From Mycobacteriales bacterium (GTDB lineage: Bacteria > Actinomycetota > Actinomycetes > Mycobacteriales > Mycobacteriaceae), in NCBI GenBank assembly GCA_018376445.1, contig JAHABL010000012.1, positions 1 through 54,060 of the forward strand: a DNA stretch of 54,060 bases. The letters are read 5' to 3'. Below, piece by piece: positions 1 through 8,576 of the stretch. The translations under genes and the position numbers were made by a program. The number at the start of each line of letters is the position of its first letter. Position 1 is the stretch's first letter. The notes beneath the pieces are model-generated. The model did not search any database and had not been told where the DNA came from. It saw only the letters and a program-made list of their open reading frames with translations.

Positions 1-62
1 AACTTACACAGTTCCCAATCTTCCTGAAACCCGCGGAAACGGAGCCGAGGGACCTTTTTCAT
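1..62 (-). CDS. hsdS: Type I restriction-modification specificity subunit HsdS, 5' end only
   Basis: The ATG is at 62 on the minus strand, nine bases after the hsdM stop, with GGAGG just upstream. The visible start reads MKKVPRLRFRGFQEDWELCK, which is the typical opening of HsdS proteins (basic stretch, R-F-x-G-F, then E-D-W-E). HsdS recognises the DNA target for the HsdM/HsdR complex. Only about 20 codons are in the window. It is co-transcribed with hsdM in the normal host, so the prophage in hsdM should also reduce its expression unless an internal promoter exists. Confidence 0.85.
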   Translation of the reverse strand, partial: MKKVPRLRFRGFQEDWELCK

Positions 63-70
63 CTCGTCCC

Positions 71-989
71 TCATCCTCCAAACACCTCTTTCGTAGCATC
101 AATCAGTGCTTGAGTTTCCTCTGTTACCACCAGGTCATCAAGCATAGCTAATAACTCAGCTTCTACTTTTTTTATTTCCTGGTTTGTGGATTTGATTTCA
201 TTATTTAATGCCACCAAATCCACAGGCGGTTCCTCCTCGAATGTATCCACGTAGCGTGGGATATTCAAGTTATAATCATTTTCAACAATTTCTTCAAAAG
301 TCGCCACATGCGCATATTTTTCTACATCTTGACGTTCAATATAAGTTGAAACAATTTTATCAATATGTTCGGGTGCTAATTTATTTTGGTTTTTCCCTTT
401 TGTAAATTCTTTACTTGCATCAATAAATAAAACATCTCGATTGTCACGATTTTTCTTAAGAATAATAACCGTAGTCGGGATTGAGGTACCAAAGAATAAG
501 TTAGCAGGCATGCCAATAACTGCGTAAATACTACCATCTTCTAATAATTTTTTACGAATAACTCCTTCAGCAGCACCACGGAAAAGAACCCCATGTGGCA
601 AGACAATCGCCATAGTTCCTGAATCTTTTAAATGATAATAACCATGCAGTAAAAAGGCGAAATCTGCTTTCGATTTCGGTGCTAATTTGCCATAACGGTT
701 AAAGCGTGAATCATCTAAAAATGAGGCATCCGCCGACCATTTTGCCGAGTATGGTGGGTTCATAACTACAGAATCAAAGGTATATGGCTCATCTGTTGGC
801 CAATCTTTATTGAGCGTATCTCCGTTCCGTAAGTTCATATCTTCCGCTTCCACACCATGCAAAATTAGGTTCATTTTTGCAAGATTGAAGGTAGTCGTAT
901 TCAGCTCTTGTCCATGATACTTGACACTTTTTGGATAATTCAAGTAGTTACGGACATTCAGCATCAACGAGCCGGAGCCCATTGTCGGG
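71..989 (-). pseudogene. hsdM: HsdM C-terminal half, cut off by the prophage
   Basis: This is the C-terminal 304 codons or so of the type I adenine methyltransferase. It begins in the SAM-binding motif I (P-T-M-G-S-G-S) and holds the catalytic motif IV NPPY. The first ATG (982) lies inside motif I and has no ribosome binding site; the frame closes with TAA at 995-997 in prophage DNA, so no functional protein is expected while the prophage is present. The N-terminal half is at 53006-53731. The split falls in the Asp codon of motif I, so neither half could bind SAM. Confidence 0.95.
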
Positions 990-1016
990 TCTATTTAGAC
1001 GTTGTCGGTGATACAA
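965..1016. other. Left prophage attachment junction
   Basis: The core dinucleotide is TC at 990-991. To its left is host hsdM sequence; to its right are 17 phage bases and then TGATACAA (1009-1016). The opposite junction at 53036-53062 has the same TGATACAA, in inverted orientation, also exactly 17 bases from the core. This symmetry (core, N17, 8-mer) is what is expected for the attP of a large serine recombinase, where the zinc-ribbon domain contacts a motif at fixed distance from the crossover. Confidence 0.85.
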
Positions 1017-1070
1017 TGTTATTTTTCCCGTGTACTATGTCATTTTTCTCGATACTTTGTCATTTTTCTT
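1010..1070. repeat. Three degenerate 20-21 bp tandem repeats in the left attP arm
   Basis: Three consecutive units start at 1010, 1030 and 1051. All follow the pattern G-x-x-TAC-x-x-TGTyATTTTTCyC. The first unit overlaps the TGATACAA arm motif. They lie directly inside the left end and may be extra binding sites for the recombinase or a directionality factor; this is inference. Confidence 0.6.
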
Positions 1071-1080
1071 TTTGGGCAAT

Positions 1081-1116
1081 CAAAAAAGGCAACAAACCAA
1101 TTATGATTTGCTGCCT
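1081..1116 (-). terminator. Rho-independent terminator after the YjcQ-like gene
   Basis: On the minus strand a 10-bp stem (arms 1087-1096 and 1107-1116, one G-U pair) is followed by six T. It ends transcription of the GmrSD/YjcQ-like unit before the attachment site. Confidence 0.8.
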
Positions 1117-1136
1117 TCTCCGTTTAAAAACTTATC

Positions 1137-1421
1137 TTAGCTCCAAAATGGAATCCAATCTTTAACTTCTTTTGCCAATGCATACGCCTTAGCAAGACCG
1201 GAGTTTTCAACTAAATATTTTTCCCCTTCCAGAGAAACATTCCCCCAGATATGAACTGTGTTATCCGCCCAAACCATGGATTCTAGTAAGTCGTTGCGCG
1301 AAAGAATTTTTGTTTGTTCTAAAATATCTTCTTTTGGCACTTGCCCTTCAAGCTCAATAAAAGGGTTCTTTTTTTCATCACGCAATTTCATAATTGCATA
1401 TCTTAGTTTGTTCTTATCCAA
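1137..1421 (-). CDS. YjcQ-like small winged-helix protein
   Basis: A 94-aa protein of unknown function. The opening K-L-R-Y-A-I-M-K and the ending L-E-G-E-K-Y-L-V-E-N resemble the YjcQ family of phage-associated winged-helix proteins, but this assignment is from memory of the family. The start is TTG at 1421, chosen because GGAGGTGG lies nine bases upstream; that ribosome binding site overlaps the region just after the GmrSD stop, so the two genes form one transcript. It could be an accessory or regulator of GmrSD, or simply a phage cargo gene. Confidence 0.55.
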   Translation of the reverse strand: MDKNKLRYAIMKLRDEKKNPFIELEGQVPKEDILEQTKILSRNDLLESMVWADNTVHIWGNVSLEGEKYLVENSGLAKAYALAKEVKDWIPFWS

Positions 1422-1441
1422 CCTAACACCACCTCCATGCT

Positions 1442-3484
1442 CTATTTCTTATTTCTTAGCGAATCATTAATACTTATTCCGTTATCATCTTTCCAGTAGT
1501 CCCAACCATTTCGGCTCCCCCCTAACAGCAGAGCTGCTGCATTCGAAACAGATGAGGCAGTGTAATCTTGAACAAATTGTAGTCCCCCAATTGTTTCTTC
1601 AATGATTCCATTATCCAACAGCTCTTGGCGAGTTTCATCTAACGAATCAGATGCAATATCTTTAATCTTAGAATAGATTTCTGAACCTGAATGTATAATC
1701 ACAGTCTCGTCTTCGTTCAAATACCCAGTTGCCTTTATTCCTTGTGCCTCTAAGAAAATTTCTCTATTACCATCGTGTTCATAGTCGCCCGACGATCTCA
1801 AATAGGGATACATAGTAATCAGTTCATTGATTAGAGCTTCACTTCTGGCAGAAATATCCGATGATGTCCACTCAGTCAATTCGTACAAATCTTTATTCAT
1901 ACGAATATGAAGGGTATCTTCAAAGATTTTCTTTTTGGTCTCAAAGTCTTTATTTCCCGCGGCCGAATTATCAGGCTTTGTAACGAGTGTTAAATTACCA
2001 ATGGTATTTACTAATCCTGTGTATTCTTCCCCCGATGTACCAGCCTTCTCTTCCCAATATGAAGTACTAGTCTGTGGCATGATGTGTTCAATGGACAAGT
2101 TACTCATATCAAGTGTTGCTGAATTTTCACGATTCTCTATTTTTTCAAGTAACCAACGGGCCAATCTCATCGCATAAGCATTGGCATTCAATAGATTAGA
2201 TTTCAATGCCTTGTCAGATGGAAGTGCCATATTATTTGATTGATTTCTAGTAACAAGAACATAAATTACAATATCAACGATATTTTCATATCCATTAGCT
2301 TTAGCGTACTTCCTAACATTTTTCAAATATGAAGGAAATGCTTTTGACACTCTGCTTGTATCATCCCCATTAAAATATCTCCGAAGCTGATAATCATTCA
2401 CTACCTTAATCGCATCAATATATTGGTCTTCAGTGATAAATTGGTCATGATAGTACCATTCAGATAATCCCAAAACAAAAGGTGCAGGCATCATACTTTC
2501 CATGCTTTGGAAATCACTCAATACTTCTGAGTATTTTCCTTCAGGTTTGTTATAGTAAAGTCTCGCAAAATAACCAGCATATCGTACTAATTTTTGGAGC
2601 AATTCGGCATCACTTGATACCTCGCGCTCTTTATGCCAATAGTCTTTGAATGCTTGATAAAGAATATGCTTTGCTGAATACTCCCCAATTATTGCAGCAA
2701 GGTAGTATCTGAAAAAGTCTTCCATTCCTTTAGAATTATCAAAGACTTCTTCCAACCGACGCCAATATTTAGTATAAAGCGTAGTCTGCTCTTCATTCGA
2801 TTTATCCATCATGATGAAGTTTCGAATCAAATCCGAGGCAGTCAATCTTTCACCGGTAGAATTGATACTTTCAAAAATTTGCTGTGCATTATCGCGGTCA
2901 TCTAATTTAATATAAACAATAGAAAATCGTTTCAGTGCATAAAGTACTCTATCAAACGTATATTCTTCGACCAGATCCTTTAACTCTGTTCGCAAGTACA
3001 GAAAGTTCTGAACGATATTACTGGCGCTGTCTTTATTTATCTCATCATATCTGCCCTCTGCAATAATCAGATAATCGTTCCCATCTGCCACAGAAGGATA
3101 CAGCCGTTGGCGGTATCTACTTCCAACTTGCTCAGCATAATTTTGAAGATATGTTTCATCAATTTCCCTTGCACGGTACTCATTTTCAGAGATTGATTTC
3201 ATCGCATGAGCAATCAAAAACATAGTCACTAACCGCTGTTGTCCATCAACAATAGATCGCTCAGTTTTATAATCCACAACATTTTCAAGGTAAACGATTG
3301 TACCTAAAAAATGCTGTTTTTGATTCGTCTCATCTTCAATAAGCCCAACCAAATCTTTCATCAGTTGAACCAGCTGCTTTTTTACCGTCCAGGTATATTT
3401 TCTTTGATATACCGGGATAACAAATTGTTTTCCCATTGCTTCAGGAATAAACTCATCTAATAGTTTTCGTGGATTTGATTCCAT
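1442..3484 (-). CDS. GmrSD-type (type IV) restriction endonuclease, DUF262-DUF1524-DUF4357
   Basis: A 680-aa single-chain protein of the GmrS-GmrD fusion type, which cleaves DNA carrying modified (for example glucosylated) bases and so attacks phages with modified genomes. The N-terminal DUF262 shows YQRKYTW near residue 27 and the nucleotide-binding signature IVDGQQRL near residue 80. The C-terminal DUF1524 HNH nuclease shows S-I-E-H-I-M-P-Q near residue 463, followed by N-T-I-G-N-L-T-L. The last 80 residues, with G-S-R-N-G-W-D-Y-W, match DUF4357. All key motifs look intact. It sits between the recombinase operon and the prophage end, a usual place for cargo, with its own promoter at about 3527-3555. 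Confidence 0.9.
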   Translation of the reverse strand: MESNPRKLLDEFIPEAMGKQFVIPVYQRKYTWTVKKQLVQLMKDLVGLIEDETNQKQHFLGTIVYLENVVDYKTERSIVDGQQRLVTMFLIAHAMKSISENEYRAREIDETYLQNYAEQVGSRYRQRLYPSVADGNDYLIIAEGRYDEINKDSASNIVQNFLYLRTELKDLVEEYTFDRVLYALKRFSIVYIKLDDRDNAQQIFESINSTGERLTASDLIRNFIMMDKSNEEQTTLYTKYWRRLEEVFDNSKGMEDFFRYYLAAIIGEYSAKHILYQAFKDYWHKEREVSSDAELLQKLVRYAGYFARLYYNKPEGKYSEVLSDFQSMESMMPAPFVLGLSEWYYHDQFITEDQYIDAIKVVNDYQLRRYFNGDDTSRVSKAFPSYLKNVRKYAKANGYENIVDIVIYVLVTRNQSNNMALPSDKALKSNLLNANAYAMRLARWLLEKIENRENSATLDMSNLSIEHIMPQTSTSYWEEKAGTSGEEYTGLVNTIGNLTLVTKPDNSAAGNKDFETKKKIFEDTLHIRMNKDLYELTEWTSSDISARSEALINELITMYPYLRSSGDYEHDGNREIFLEAQGIKATGYLNEDETVIIHSGSEIYSKIKDIASDSLDETRQELLDNGIIEETIGGLQFVQDYTASSVSNAAALLLGGSRNGWDYWKDDNGISINDSLRNKK

Positions 3485-3519
3485 TTCTTCTACTCCTTAA
3501 CCCTTCTCTAGTACCTTAT

Positions 3520-3555
3520 CCGATATATTATATCACGTAGACGCTTTCTTGAATA
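3520..3555 (-). promoter_or_regulatory. Extended -10 promoter of the GmrSD unit
   Basis: The minus strand has TGATATAAT (TATAAT at 3532-3527) with a poor -35. The sequence ACGTGATATAATATAT around it is repeated exactly at the ABC-3C promoter (43205-43220). The core GATAT-AAT-ATATC is an inverted repeat and could be an operator. Confidence 0.65.
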
Positions 3556-3558
3556 CCA

Positions 3559-3592
3559 CAAAAACAGCACTCCCGCCATCAAGCAAGAGTGC
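3559..3592 (-). terminator. Terminator after the recombinase operon
   Basis: The minus-strand stem (GCACTC with GAGTGC, extended by wobble pairs; arms 3567-3576 and 3583-3592) is followed by TGTTTTTG. It separates the recombinase operon from the GmrSD promoter. Confidence 0.75.
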
Positions 3593-3608
3593 CTCAACCC
3601 AATTTAAC

Positions 3609-5183
3609 TTAACCTTCCACCTCAGTGCCATCCTTGAACCGGACCACCACTTTATACCTTCCAACCTCAATGTTTTCAACCAATGCAAGGAATAAATCAT
3701 CTTCGAATTCCTCGAGCACACCAACCTCCTCCAGGTCTTTTAAGAATATCTCGATTTGTTGCCCTCGTGCCTGGCGTTCGGTAATTTGCACCTTGACTTC
3801 CTCTAGCCGTCCGTTCGCTTTGTCGAACCGTTCCACAAAGCTGTTATACCGTTTCTCGTATTCCGATTGGTCGAGTGCGACTCTGGCATTCTCGTTAATA
3901 CAGTCCTCAATTAAGCTAGCGACTTCGTTAAGCTCATCTTCAAGTTTTCCTTGCTCGCTTTCAAGGTCAACCGTTCCGAACAACATCTCCTTCATCTCGT
4001 CATAGTTGCTGATGACCTCGTCTTTCATATCCACCAATTGGTTGGTCGCCTTGATGAAGATTTCCTTGATTTCATCCTCAGTCAAATGTGGCGTTTGACA
4101 CTTCTCGTCATTCCCGTATTTGTGGTTACACCGCCAGACGGTTCTGCGGTATTTGGTATTGCTATGCCAAACCTTAGAGCCATAAAAGTTGCCGCAGTCT
4201 CCGCAGATCAGTTTACTTGAAAATATGCTGGTCGAACGCCTGCGATTATTTCCCTTGGTGCGTAAAGCCATCTGTTTTTGAACCATGTCAAATATCTCAG
4301 GTTGGATAATGGCTTCGTGGTTGCCCTTGACGTAGTATTGAGGGATTTCTCCTTCGTTGGCTTTCTTCTCTTTAGTAAGGAAGTCGACTGTGTAGGACTT
4401 CTGCAGTAAGGCATCACCCTTGTACTTCTCATTGGTCAGGATGGATTTAATCGTGGATGGATTCCACTTCTGCTTGCCTGCGGGTGTCAGTGTTTCTGGT
4501 TCTTCCGTCAGGATCTTCGCTATCGTATGCGGGGCTTTGCCTTGAAGGAACATCCCATAAATCCGTTTGACGAGCTTGGCTTGCTCAGGGTTGACCACCA
4601 AGTTTCGATCCTCACCCATGTCATAACCCAAGAAACGTTTGAACGGGACGGTCACTTTGCCGTCAGCGAATCGTTTTCTCTGACCCCAAACCACGTTCTC
4701 AGAAATACTTCGACTTTCCTCTTGAGCCAAGCTCGACATAATCGTGATGAGGAGTTCGCCCTTGGAGTCAAGTGTCCAGATATTTTCTTTCTCGAAATAA
4801 ATCTCGACCCCTTTTTCCTTGAGTTGGCGAACCGTGGTTAAGGAGTCAACAGTGTTGCGGGCAAAACGGCTGACACTTTTCGTGACAATCAAGTCAATCT
4901 TGCCGTCCAAGGCATCCGTCACCATGGTTTGAAAGCCAACACGTTTCTTGGTGTTGGTCGCACTGATGCCTTCGTCCGAATACATGCCCGCAAACTCCCA
5001 ATCCTCCCGACCGCTAATGTAGTTGGTGTAGTAATCAATCTGCGCCTCATAGCTAGTCTGCTGTTCTTCTTGTTCAGTTGACACACGAGCGTAAGCCGCC
5101 ACTCGTCTTTTGGTGACACGGTTAATTGGTGTCTGACTGAATTTAGTGATTGTCGCTGGTATCGTTGTTACTTTCTTCGTCAC
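3609..5183 (-). CDS. Large serine recombinase (integrase) 1
   Basis: A 524-aa site-specific recombinase. The N-terminal resolvase domain has the nucleophile Ser35 in AAYARVS, the conserved S-R-F-A-R-N-T and the Q-E-E-S-R-S-I-S helix. A recombinase domain follows, then a zinc ribbon (C-G-D-C ... W-R-C-N) near residue 335 and a C-terminal coiled coil, which in this family controls synapsis. It is the distal gene of a four-gene operon and overlaps recombinase 2 by 41 nt, which suggests translational coupling. It probably acts together with recombinase 2 or supplies one direction of the reaction; which one catalyses integration into hsdM cannot be decided from sequence. Confidence 0.93.
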   Translation of the reverse strand: MTKKVTTIPATITKFSQTPINRVTKRRVAAYARVSTEQEEQQTSYEAQIDYYTNYISGREDWEFAGMYSDEGISATNTKKRVGFQTMVTDALDGKIDLIVTKSVSRFARNTVDSLTTVRQLKEKGVEIYFEKENIWTLDSKGELLITIMSSLAQEESRSISENVVWGQRKRFADGKVTVPFKRFLGYDMGEDRNLVVNPEQAKLVKRIYGMFLQGKAPHTIAKILTEEPETLTPAGKQKWNPSTIKSILTNEKYKGDALLQKSYTVDFLTKEKKANEGEIPQYYVKGNHEAIIQPEIFDMVQKQMALRTKGNNRRRSTSIFSSKLICGDCGNFYGSKVWHSNTKYRRTVWRCNHKYGNDEKCQTPHLTEDEIKEIFIKATNQLVDMKDEVISNYDEMKEMLFGTVDLESEQGKLEDELNEVASLIEDCINENARVALDQSEYEKRYNSFVERFDKANGRLEEVKVQITERQARGQQIEIFLKDLEEVGVLEEFEDDLFLALVENIEVGRYKVVVRFKDGTEVEG

Positions 5184-6915
5184 GTTTCTTCTCCTCCCAT
5201 CGTTTCTTCATAACTAATCTTCGCCTGGCACGTTCTTCTTCTGAAAAGGTTCTCGCCTTCTTTTTAGGTATCTCAAAAGTTCTGACTTCATCATGACCAT
5301 CTTTAAAATGAAAAGTTACTTCAGTGTCGATGATACTGATTCGAGATAGCTTTTCATCCATTGTTGGTTCATTGAATGTTGGAATTCCAAGAATCTCTGC
5401 AACCATTACCTTTAAATCCTCTTCGTAGATGCAATTTCGACTCTTACCCTCATTACAAGCTACAGCTGAATTTGAACAGTGCCACTTTCTTCTGACTGTG
5501 CCATCCGTTTTAGACGTTACAGCTTGCCTTCGATAATTGGCTCCACATCGTCCGCAAACTACAAAACCTGTGAATTCTGTCGTTCTGCCGTTCCAAGTTC
5601 TACTTTCCTTACGTTTGTTCCGTTCACTCCAAGCCCGTCTGACCTCTGGCGTCCAGTAATCCTTGCGAGCCGTAGATGTCCATTTAACCTCAACCTCTCT
5701 GCCCCCATAAAACTTGAACTGCAACATATTCCCTTCTGAGGCAACGATTTCTTCAATCGAGTCTATGAAAATTTGTTCATCAAACACTTCTAAACCAAGA
5801 ACTTCAGTTGCATACTTTTTGAGAGCAGGCTCTGGAATATTCCGAGCATTACAGACTTTCACACCTTTCTCGCTTTTGTTACGACAAGTCCAAATATGAT
5901 AAAGCTCTTTATTTTTCCCTTGCCGTTTTCCACTTCGTCTGAAATTCTTGCCGCAGTTTCCGCACTTTATTTTTGATGTAAAACAAGTGGTGTTAATCGA
6001 CTTATTAGCACGAGCACCGAGTTTTCTTCGTTTCAACCGCTCATCTTGAACCGCCTGCCATTCCTCCATAGGGATAATTGCTTCATGATGATTCTCAACA
6101 AAGTATTGTGGCATTTCACCGTTGTTATATCTCGATTTTCCTGTTATAGGATCTGGCGTATACTCCTTTTGTAAAAGTAGGTTGCCCGTGTAAGTGATGT
6201 TCTTCAAGATTTGCCTGACAGATGTTGCCTTAAATGGTCCACCCTTCATGGCTGTCACGCCCATTTTCGTGAGTTGCTTTGCTGTGAACTCTGCGGACAA
6301 ACCGTTCATGTAGTTTGCGTACATCAACTTGATGTTCTCAGCTTCACTCGGTTCAACTATCAACTCCTGCCCCACCCAACGATAACCGTAAATGTTAAAA
6401 CGTCCATTGTGTTTACCTTCCTTAAACCGTTTCTGAATTGACCATTTGATGTTGTTGGAGATACTGCGACTTTCTTCTTGAGCGAAAGATGCCAAGATTG
6501 AAAGCATCAGCTCACCATCACCACTGAGGGAGTGGATATTCTCTTTCTCAAACCGCACCTCAACGTTAATGGCTCTGAGATCGCGGACGGTTTCCAACAA
6601 ATCAACAGTGTTCCTCGCAAATCGGCTGATGGACTTCGTTAGGATAATATCCACCTTGCCGTCCTTACAGTCTTTGATGAGGCGCTTAAATTCATTTCTG
6701 GATTCAGTTGTTCTTCCTGAAATTCCGCCATCTGAGTAAACACCCACGTATTCCCAATCAGGGTTCTTCTGAATCAGTTTTGAGTAGTAACTGACCTGTG
6801 CCGAGAGTGAGTGCATGGTTCTGCCCTTATCAACGGAGACCCGAGCATAGGCTGCCACACGTTTTCGCTTGGCGATTTTAGGCTTTGTCGGTTCAATCTT
6901 TTGTATTACCTTCAT
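5143..6915 (-). CDS. Large serine recombinase (integrase) 2, with two zinc ribbons
   Basis: A 590-aa serine recombinase. The start at 6915 is chosen because AGGAGG lies eight bases upstream; the longer frame to 6963 lacks a binding site. Ser27 in AAYARVS is the expected nucleophile, and S-R-F-A-R-N-T and Q-E-E-S-R-S-I-S are present. After the recombinase domain there are two separate Cys4 units, C-G-N-C ... T-C-R-N and C-G-R-C ... H-C-S-N, each followed by a similar block ending in a charged beta stretch. The zinc ribbon is thus duplicated, while the coiled coil seen in recombinase 1 is not obvious. Its 3' end overlaps recombinase 1. Confidence 0.93.
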   Translation of the reverse strand: MKVIQKIEPTKPKIAKRKRVAAYARVSVDKGRTMHSLSAQVSYYSKLIQKNPDWEYVGVYSDGGISGRTTESRNEFKRLIKDCKDGKVDIILTKSISRFARNTVDLLETVRDLRAINVEVRFEKENIHSLSGDGELMLSILASFAQEESRSISNNIKWSIQKRFKEGKHNGRFNIYGYRWVGQELIVEPSEAENIKLMYANYMNGLSAEFTAKQLTKMGVTAMKGGPFKATSVRQILKNITYTGNLLLQKEYTPDPITGKSRYNNGEMPQYFVENHHEAIIPMEEWQAVQDERLKRRKLGARANKSINTTCFTSKIKCGNCGKNFRRSGKRQGKNKELYHIWTCRNKSEKGVKVCNARNIPEPALKKYATEVLGLEVFDEQIFIDSIEEIVASEGNMLQFKFYGGREVEVKWTSTARKDYWTPEVRRAWSERNKRKESRTWNGRTTEFTGFVVCGRCGANYRRQAVTSKTDGTVRRKWHCSNSAVACNEGKSRNCIYEEDLKVMVAEILGIPTFNEPTMDEKLSRISIIDTEVTFHFKDGHDEVRTFEIPKKKARTFSEEERARRRLVMKKRWEEKKRDEESNNDTSDNH

Positions 6916-6942
6916 GGTGTAAATCCTCCTTCCTACACACCT

Positions 6943-6976
6943 ATACATCACTCTTTTCGACACTTATATCAAGTCA
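6943..6976 (-). promoter_or_regulatory. 34-bp repeated element, copy 1 (upstream of recombinase 2)
   Basis: On the minus strand GACTTGATATAA, a variable stretch and GAGTGATGTAT lie just upstream of recombinase 2. The same layout occurs at 28107-28142 upstream of the DUF4314 gene. It contains a TTGATA -35-like box and AGTGAT forming an imperfect inverted repeat with the left end. It may be a promoter inside the operon. Confidence 0.5.
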
Positions 6977-7138
6977 TAAATCCAATAATGACGGGATTAT
7001 CGGCTCATATTTCTGAAGGAGGAAGGCCTTCATTTTCTTGAACTCCACCTTGGTGATGAGACTTTTTTCAAGCATGATTTTGGCAGGTTGAATGCTCATT
7101 TGATATAGCATTTCATTCCGGATAAGTTGCTTATTCAT
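6974..7138 (-). CDS. SHOCT-like small protein of the recombinase operon
   Basis: A 54-aa protein starting MNKQLIRNEMLYQMS. The start at 7138 overlaps the previous stop by eight bases and has GGAGG about 11 bases upstream. Small proteins of this kind (R-N-E-M-L-Y-Q near the N-terminus, then a two-helix SHOCT-like end) are found next to large serine recombinases in Gram-positive mobile elements. The role is unknown; a recombination directionality factor is one possibility given its position. Confidence 0.65.
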   Translation of the reverse strand: MNKQLIRNEMLYQMSIQPAKIMLEKSLITKVEFKKMKAFLLQKYEPIIPSLLDL

Positions 7139-7535
7139 GATGAGCACCACCTCCGAATCGTGATTCAATGTAGCAAGCATGAGAGCAAAATTTCCGCTTT
7201 TCAAACTCATAAAGTCTCATTTCCTTGCCACAAGATAGGCAATGTTCGATTCGAGCCTTCTTCTTATTTAGTTTATTTCGATTTTTGCTCCACCACTTCT
7301 CACGGCATTCTTTAGAACAGAATTTTCGTTTCTTGGTTTTTGATATTGGCAAAGCAGATCCACAGGTAAGACAGACATCTAGTGACCGAACTGTTCCCTT
7401 AACTCCATTAAGCCCTTCTTTTCTACAAAATGATTTTATGGTGTTAATGGATATTCCCAATTCAGTAGCCACTCGTTTGTAGCCATAGCCTGATTTCCTT
7501 AATTCTTTGATTTTTTCTTTCTGTAACTCGTTCAT
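7131..7535 (-). CDS. HTH and zinc-finger protein, first gene of the recombinase operon
   Basis: A 134-aa protein. Residues 1-45 form a sigma-region-4-like or resolvase-like helix-turn-helix (G-Y-G-Y-K-R-V-A-T-E-L-G-I-S-I-N-T-I-K). Two similar zinc-binding units follow: C-L-T-C with F-C-S-K-E-C, and C-L-S-C with F-C-S-H-A-C. Such genes accompany serine recombinases in Firmicutes elements. ATG at 7535 has GAGGAGGG directly upstream and the 40-bp element (7552-7591) lies immediately before it. It may regulate the operon or assist recombination; no activity is known to me. Confidence 0.75.
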   Translation of the reverse strand: MNELQKEKIKELRKSGYGYKRVATELGISINTIKSFCRKEGLNGVKGTVRSLDVCLTCGSALPISKTKKRKFCSKECREKWWSKNRNKLNKKKARIEHCLSCGKEMRLYEFEKRKFCSHACYIESRFGGGAHHE

Positions 7536-7551
7536 GGGTTATCCCTCCTCA

Positions 7552-7591
7552 AGTTACAGGCGTCGAAAATCTCAAAAAGTAAACCCTAACT
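7552..7591 (-). promoter_or_regulatory. 40-bp bipartite element, copy A
   Basis: On the minus strand: AGTTAGGGTTTACTTTT, three variable bases, GATTTTCGACGCCTGTAACT. The same 40-bp block is at 37883-37922 and 42271-42310. This copy lies between the lysis-operon terminator and the ATG of the recombinase operon, so it must supply or contain the start of that transcript. Confidence 0.8.
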
Positions 7592-7602
7592 CTGAAAAAA
7601 AG

Positions 7603-7642
7603 CAAAAAAGCCTGCAAGAATGAAATTAATCACTCTTGCAGG
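7603..7642 (-). terminator. Terminator of the late/lysis operon
   Basis: A perfect 9-bp stem on the minus strand (arms 7611-7619 and 7634-7642) is followed by TTTTTTGCTTTTTTT. It separates the lysin gene from the recombinase operon. Confidence 0.9.
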
Positions 7643-7655
7643 TTTATTCGTTTGG

Positions 7656-8576
7656 CTATGAAATTAAGATATAGTCATCCGGCTCAGTCTTGCCAGTATT
7701 CTTCCCGACGGCACAATAGCCGATAGGACAACGAGCCCATACCCAACCATCCGCGATTGTCAGTTGTTCTGACTTGGGCAGTGTCCATGTCGCGCCCTTG
7801 TTATAAGTACCGACTACCGTGCCACTGAGTGAAGGACGATTACGGACATTCAAGCCGTTCACTTGGACCACGAGTTTCTTGGTTGTTGGGGTTGATGAAC
7901 CGCCACCTGTTGGATAAATAGCCTTTCCGGATTCATCATAGACAGAATAGCCTTTGTTTCGGTCAGCGCAGGCTTTGGCATTCGCTAGATCCTTGAATGC
8001 TCCGACCTGAGTCTTGGCATCCGCCCATGATTTTCGAACACGATAAAGTCCTGCGGTTGGCTTGCTTGGAGTTGATGAACCGCCACCAGTATTAATCGCG
8101 TTTGCTTTGTCCGCAATGTACTGCAGTTTATCTAAAAGAACACCGGGACACGAGGTGCTTGAAAAATAGCTGTGTGGGAACAAGTTCTGATTCACCACTA
8201 GCTTTCCAAGACCGTGACGTTTGGCGATATCCGCCACTAACTTGGCGCACGCATCAATGGTGGCTTGATTCACACTCCATGATGGTGAGCCATTGGAGTT
8301 GCAGTTTTCAATCCCAATACTCGAGATATTGGCATTCCAGTTACCCGCGTGCCATGCCGTATTGTTTTCATCCACATAGGCACGAATTTCTCCGTTTTTG
8401 CCAATCCCGTAATGCGCTGAGGCCTCACGGGTCTGCCAGATACTTGGCACGATGTCATAGTTCGTGCCTGCCATGTGATGGATGACGATTTTATTGACCT
8501 TCGCCCCACTACGTCCCGATGAGTAGTGAGGGAACGATTGAAAGCCATATTTTGTGGCTAAACTACTAATTCCCAT
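7656..8576 (-). CDS. Endolysin, N-acetylmuramoyl-L-alanine amidase with SH3b domain
   Basis: A 306-aa lysin that cuts the amide bond between muramic acid and the stem peptide. The N-terminal Amidase_2 domain shows the zinc ligands in I-V-I-H-H (about residue 31), A-W-H-A-G-N and the late H/C pair in F-P-H-S ... T-S-C-P-G. A SPOR-like segment (about residues 180-225) and a C-terminal SH3b cell-wall-binding domain (L-N-V-R-N-R-P-S) follow, separated by Gly/Ser/Thr-rich linkers. The start at 8576 has AGGAGG nine bases upstream and overlaps the holin gene by 11 nt, so the two lysis proteins are coupled. Confidence 0.93.
   Translation of the reverse strand: MGISSLATKYGFQSFPHYSSGRSGAKVNKIVIHHMAGTNYDIVPSIWQTREASAHYGIGKNGEIRAYVDENNTAWHAGNWNANISSIGIENCNSNGSPSWSVNQATIDACAKLVADIAKRHGLGKLVVNQNLFPHSYFSSTSCPGVLLDKLQYIADKANAINTGGGSSTPSKPTAGLYRVRKSWADAKTQVGAFKDLANAKACADRNKGYSVYDESGKAIYPTGGGSSTPTTKKLVVQVNGLNVRNRPSLSGTVVGTYNKGATWTLPKSEQLTIADGWVWARCPIGYCAVGKNTGKTEPDDYILIS

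Noticed and set aside
1010..1070. Left-end tandem repeats as a CRISPR array
   Set aside because: Units are contiguous without spacers and degenerate.
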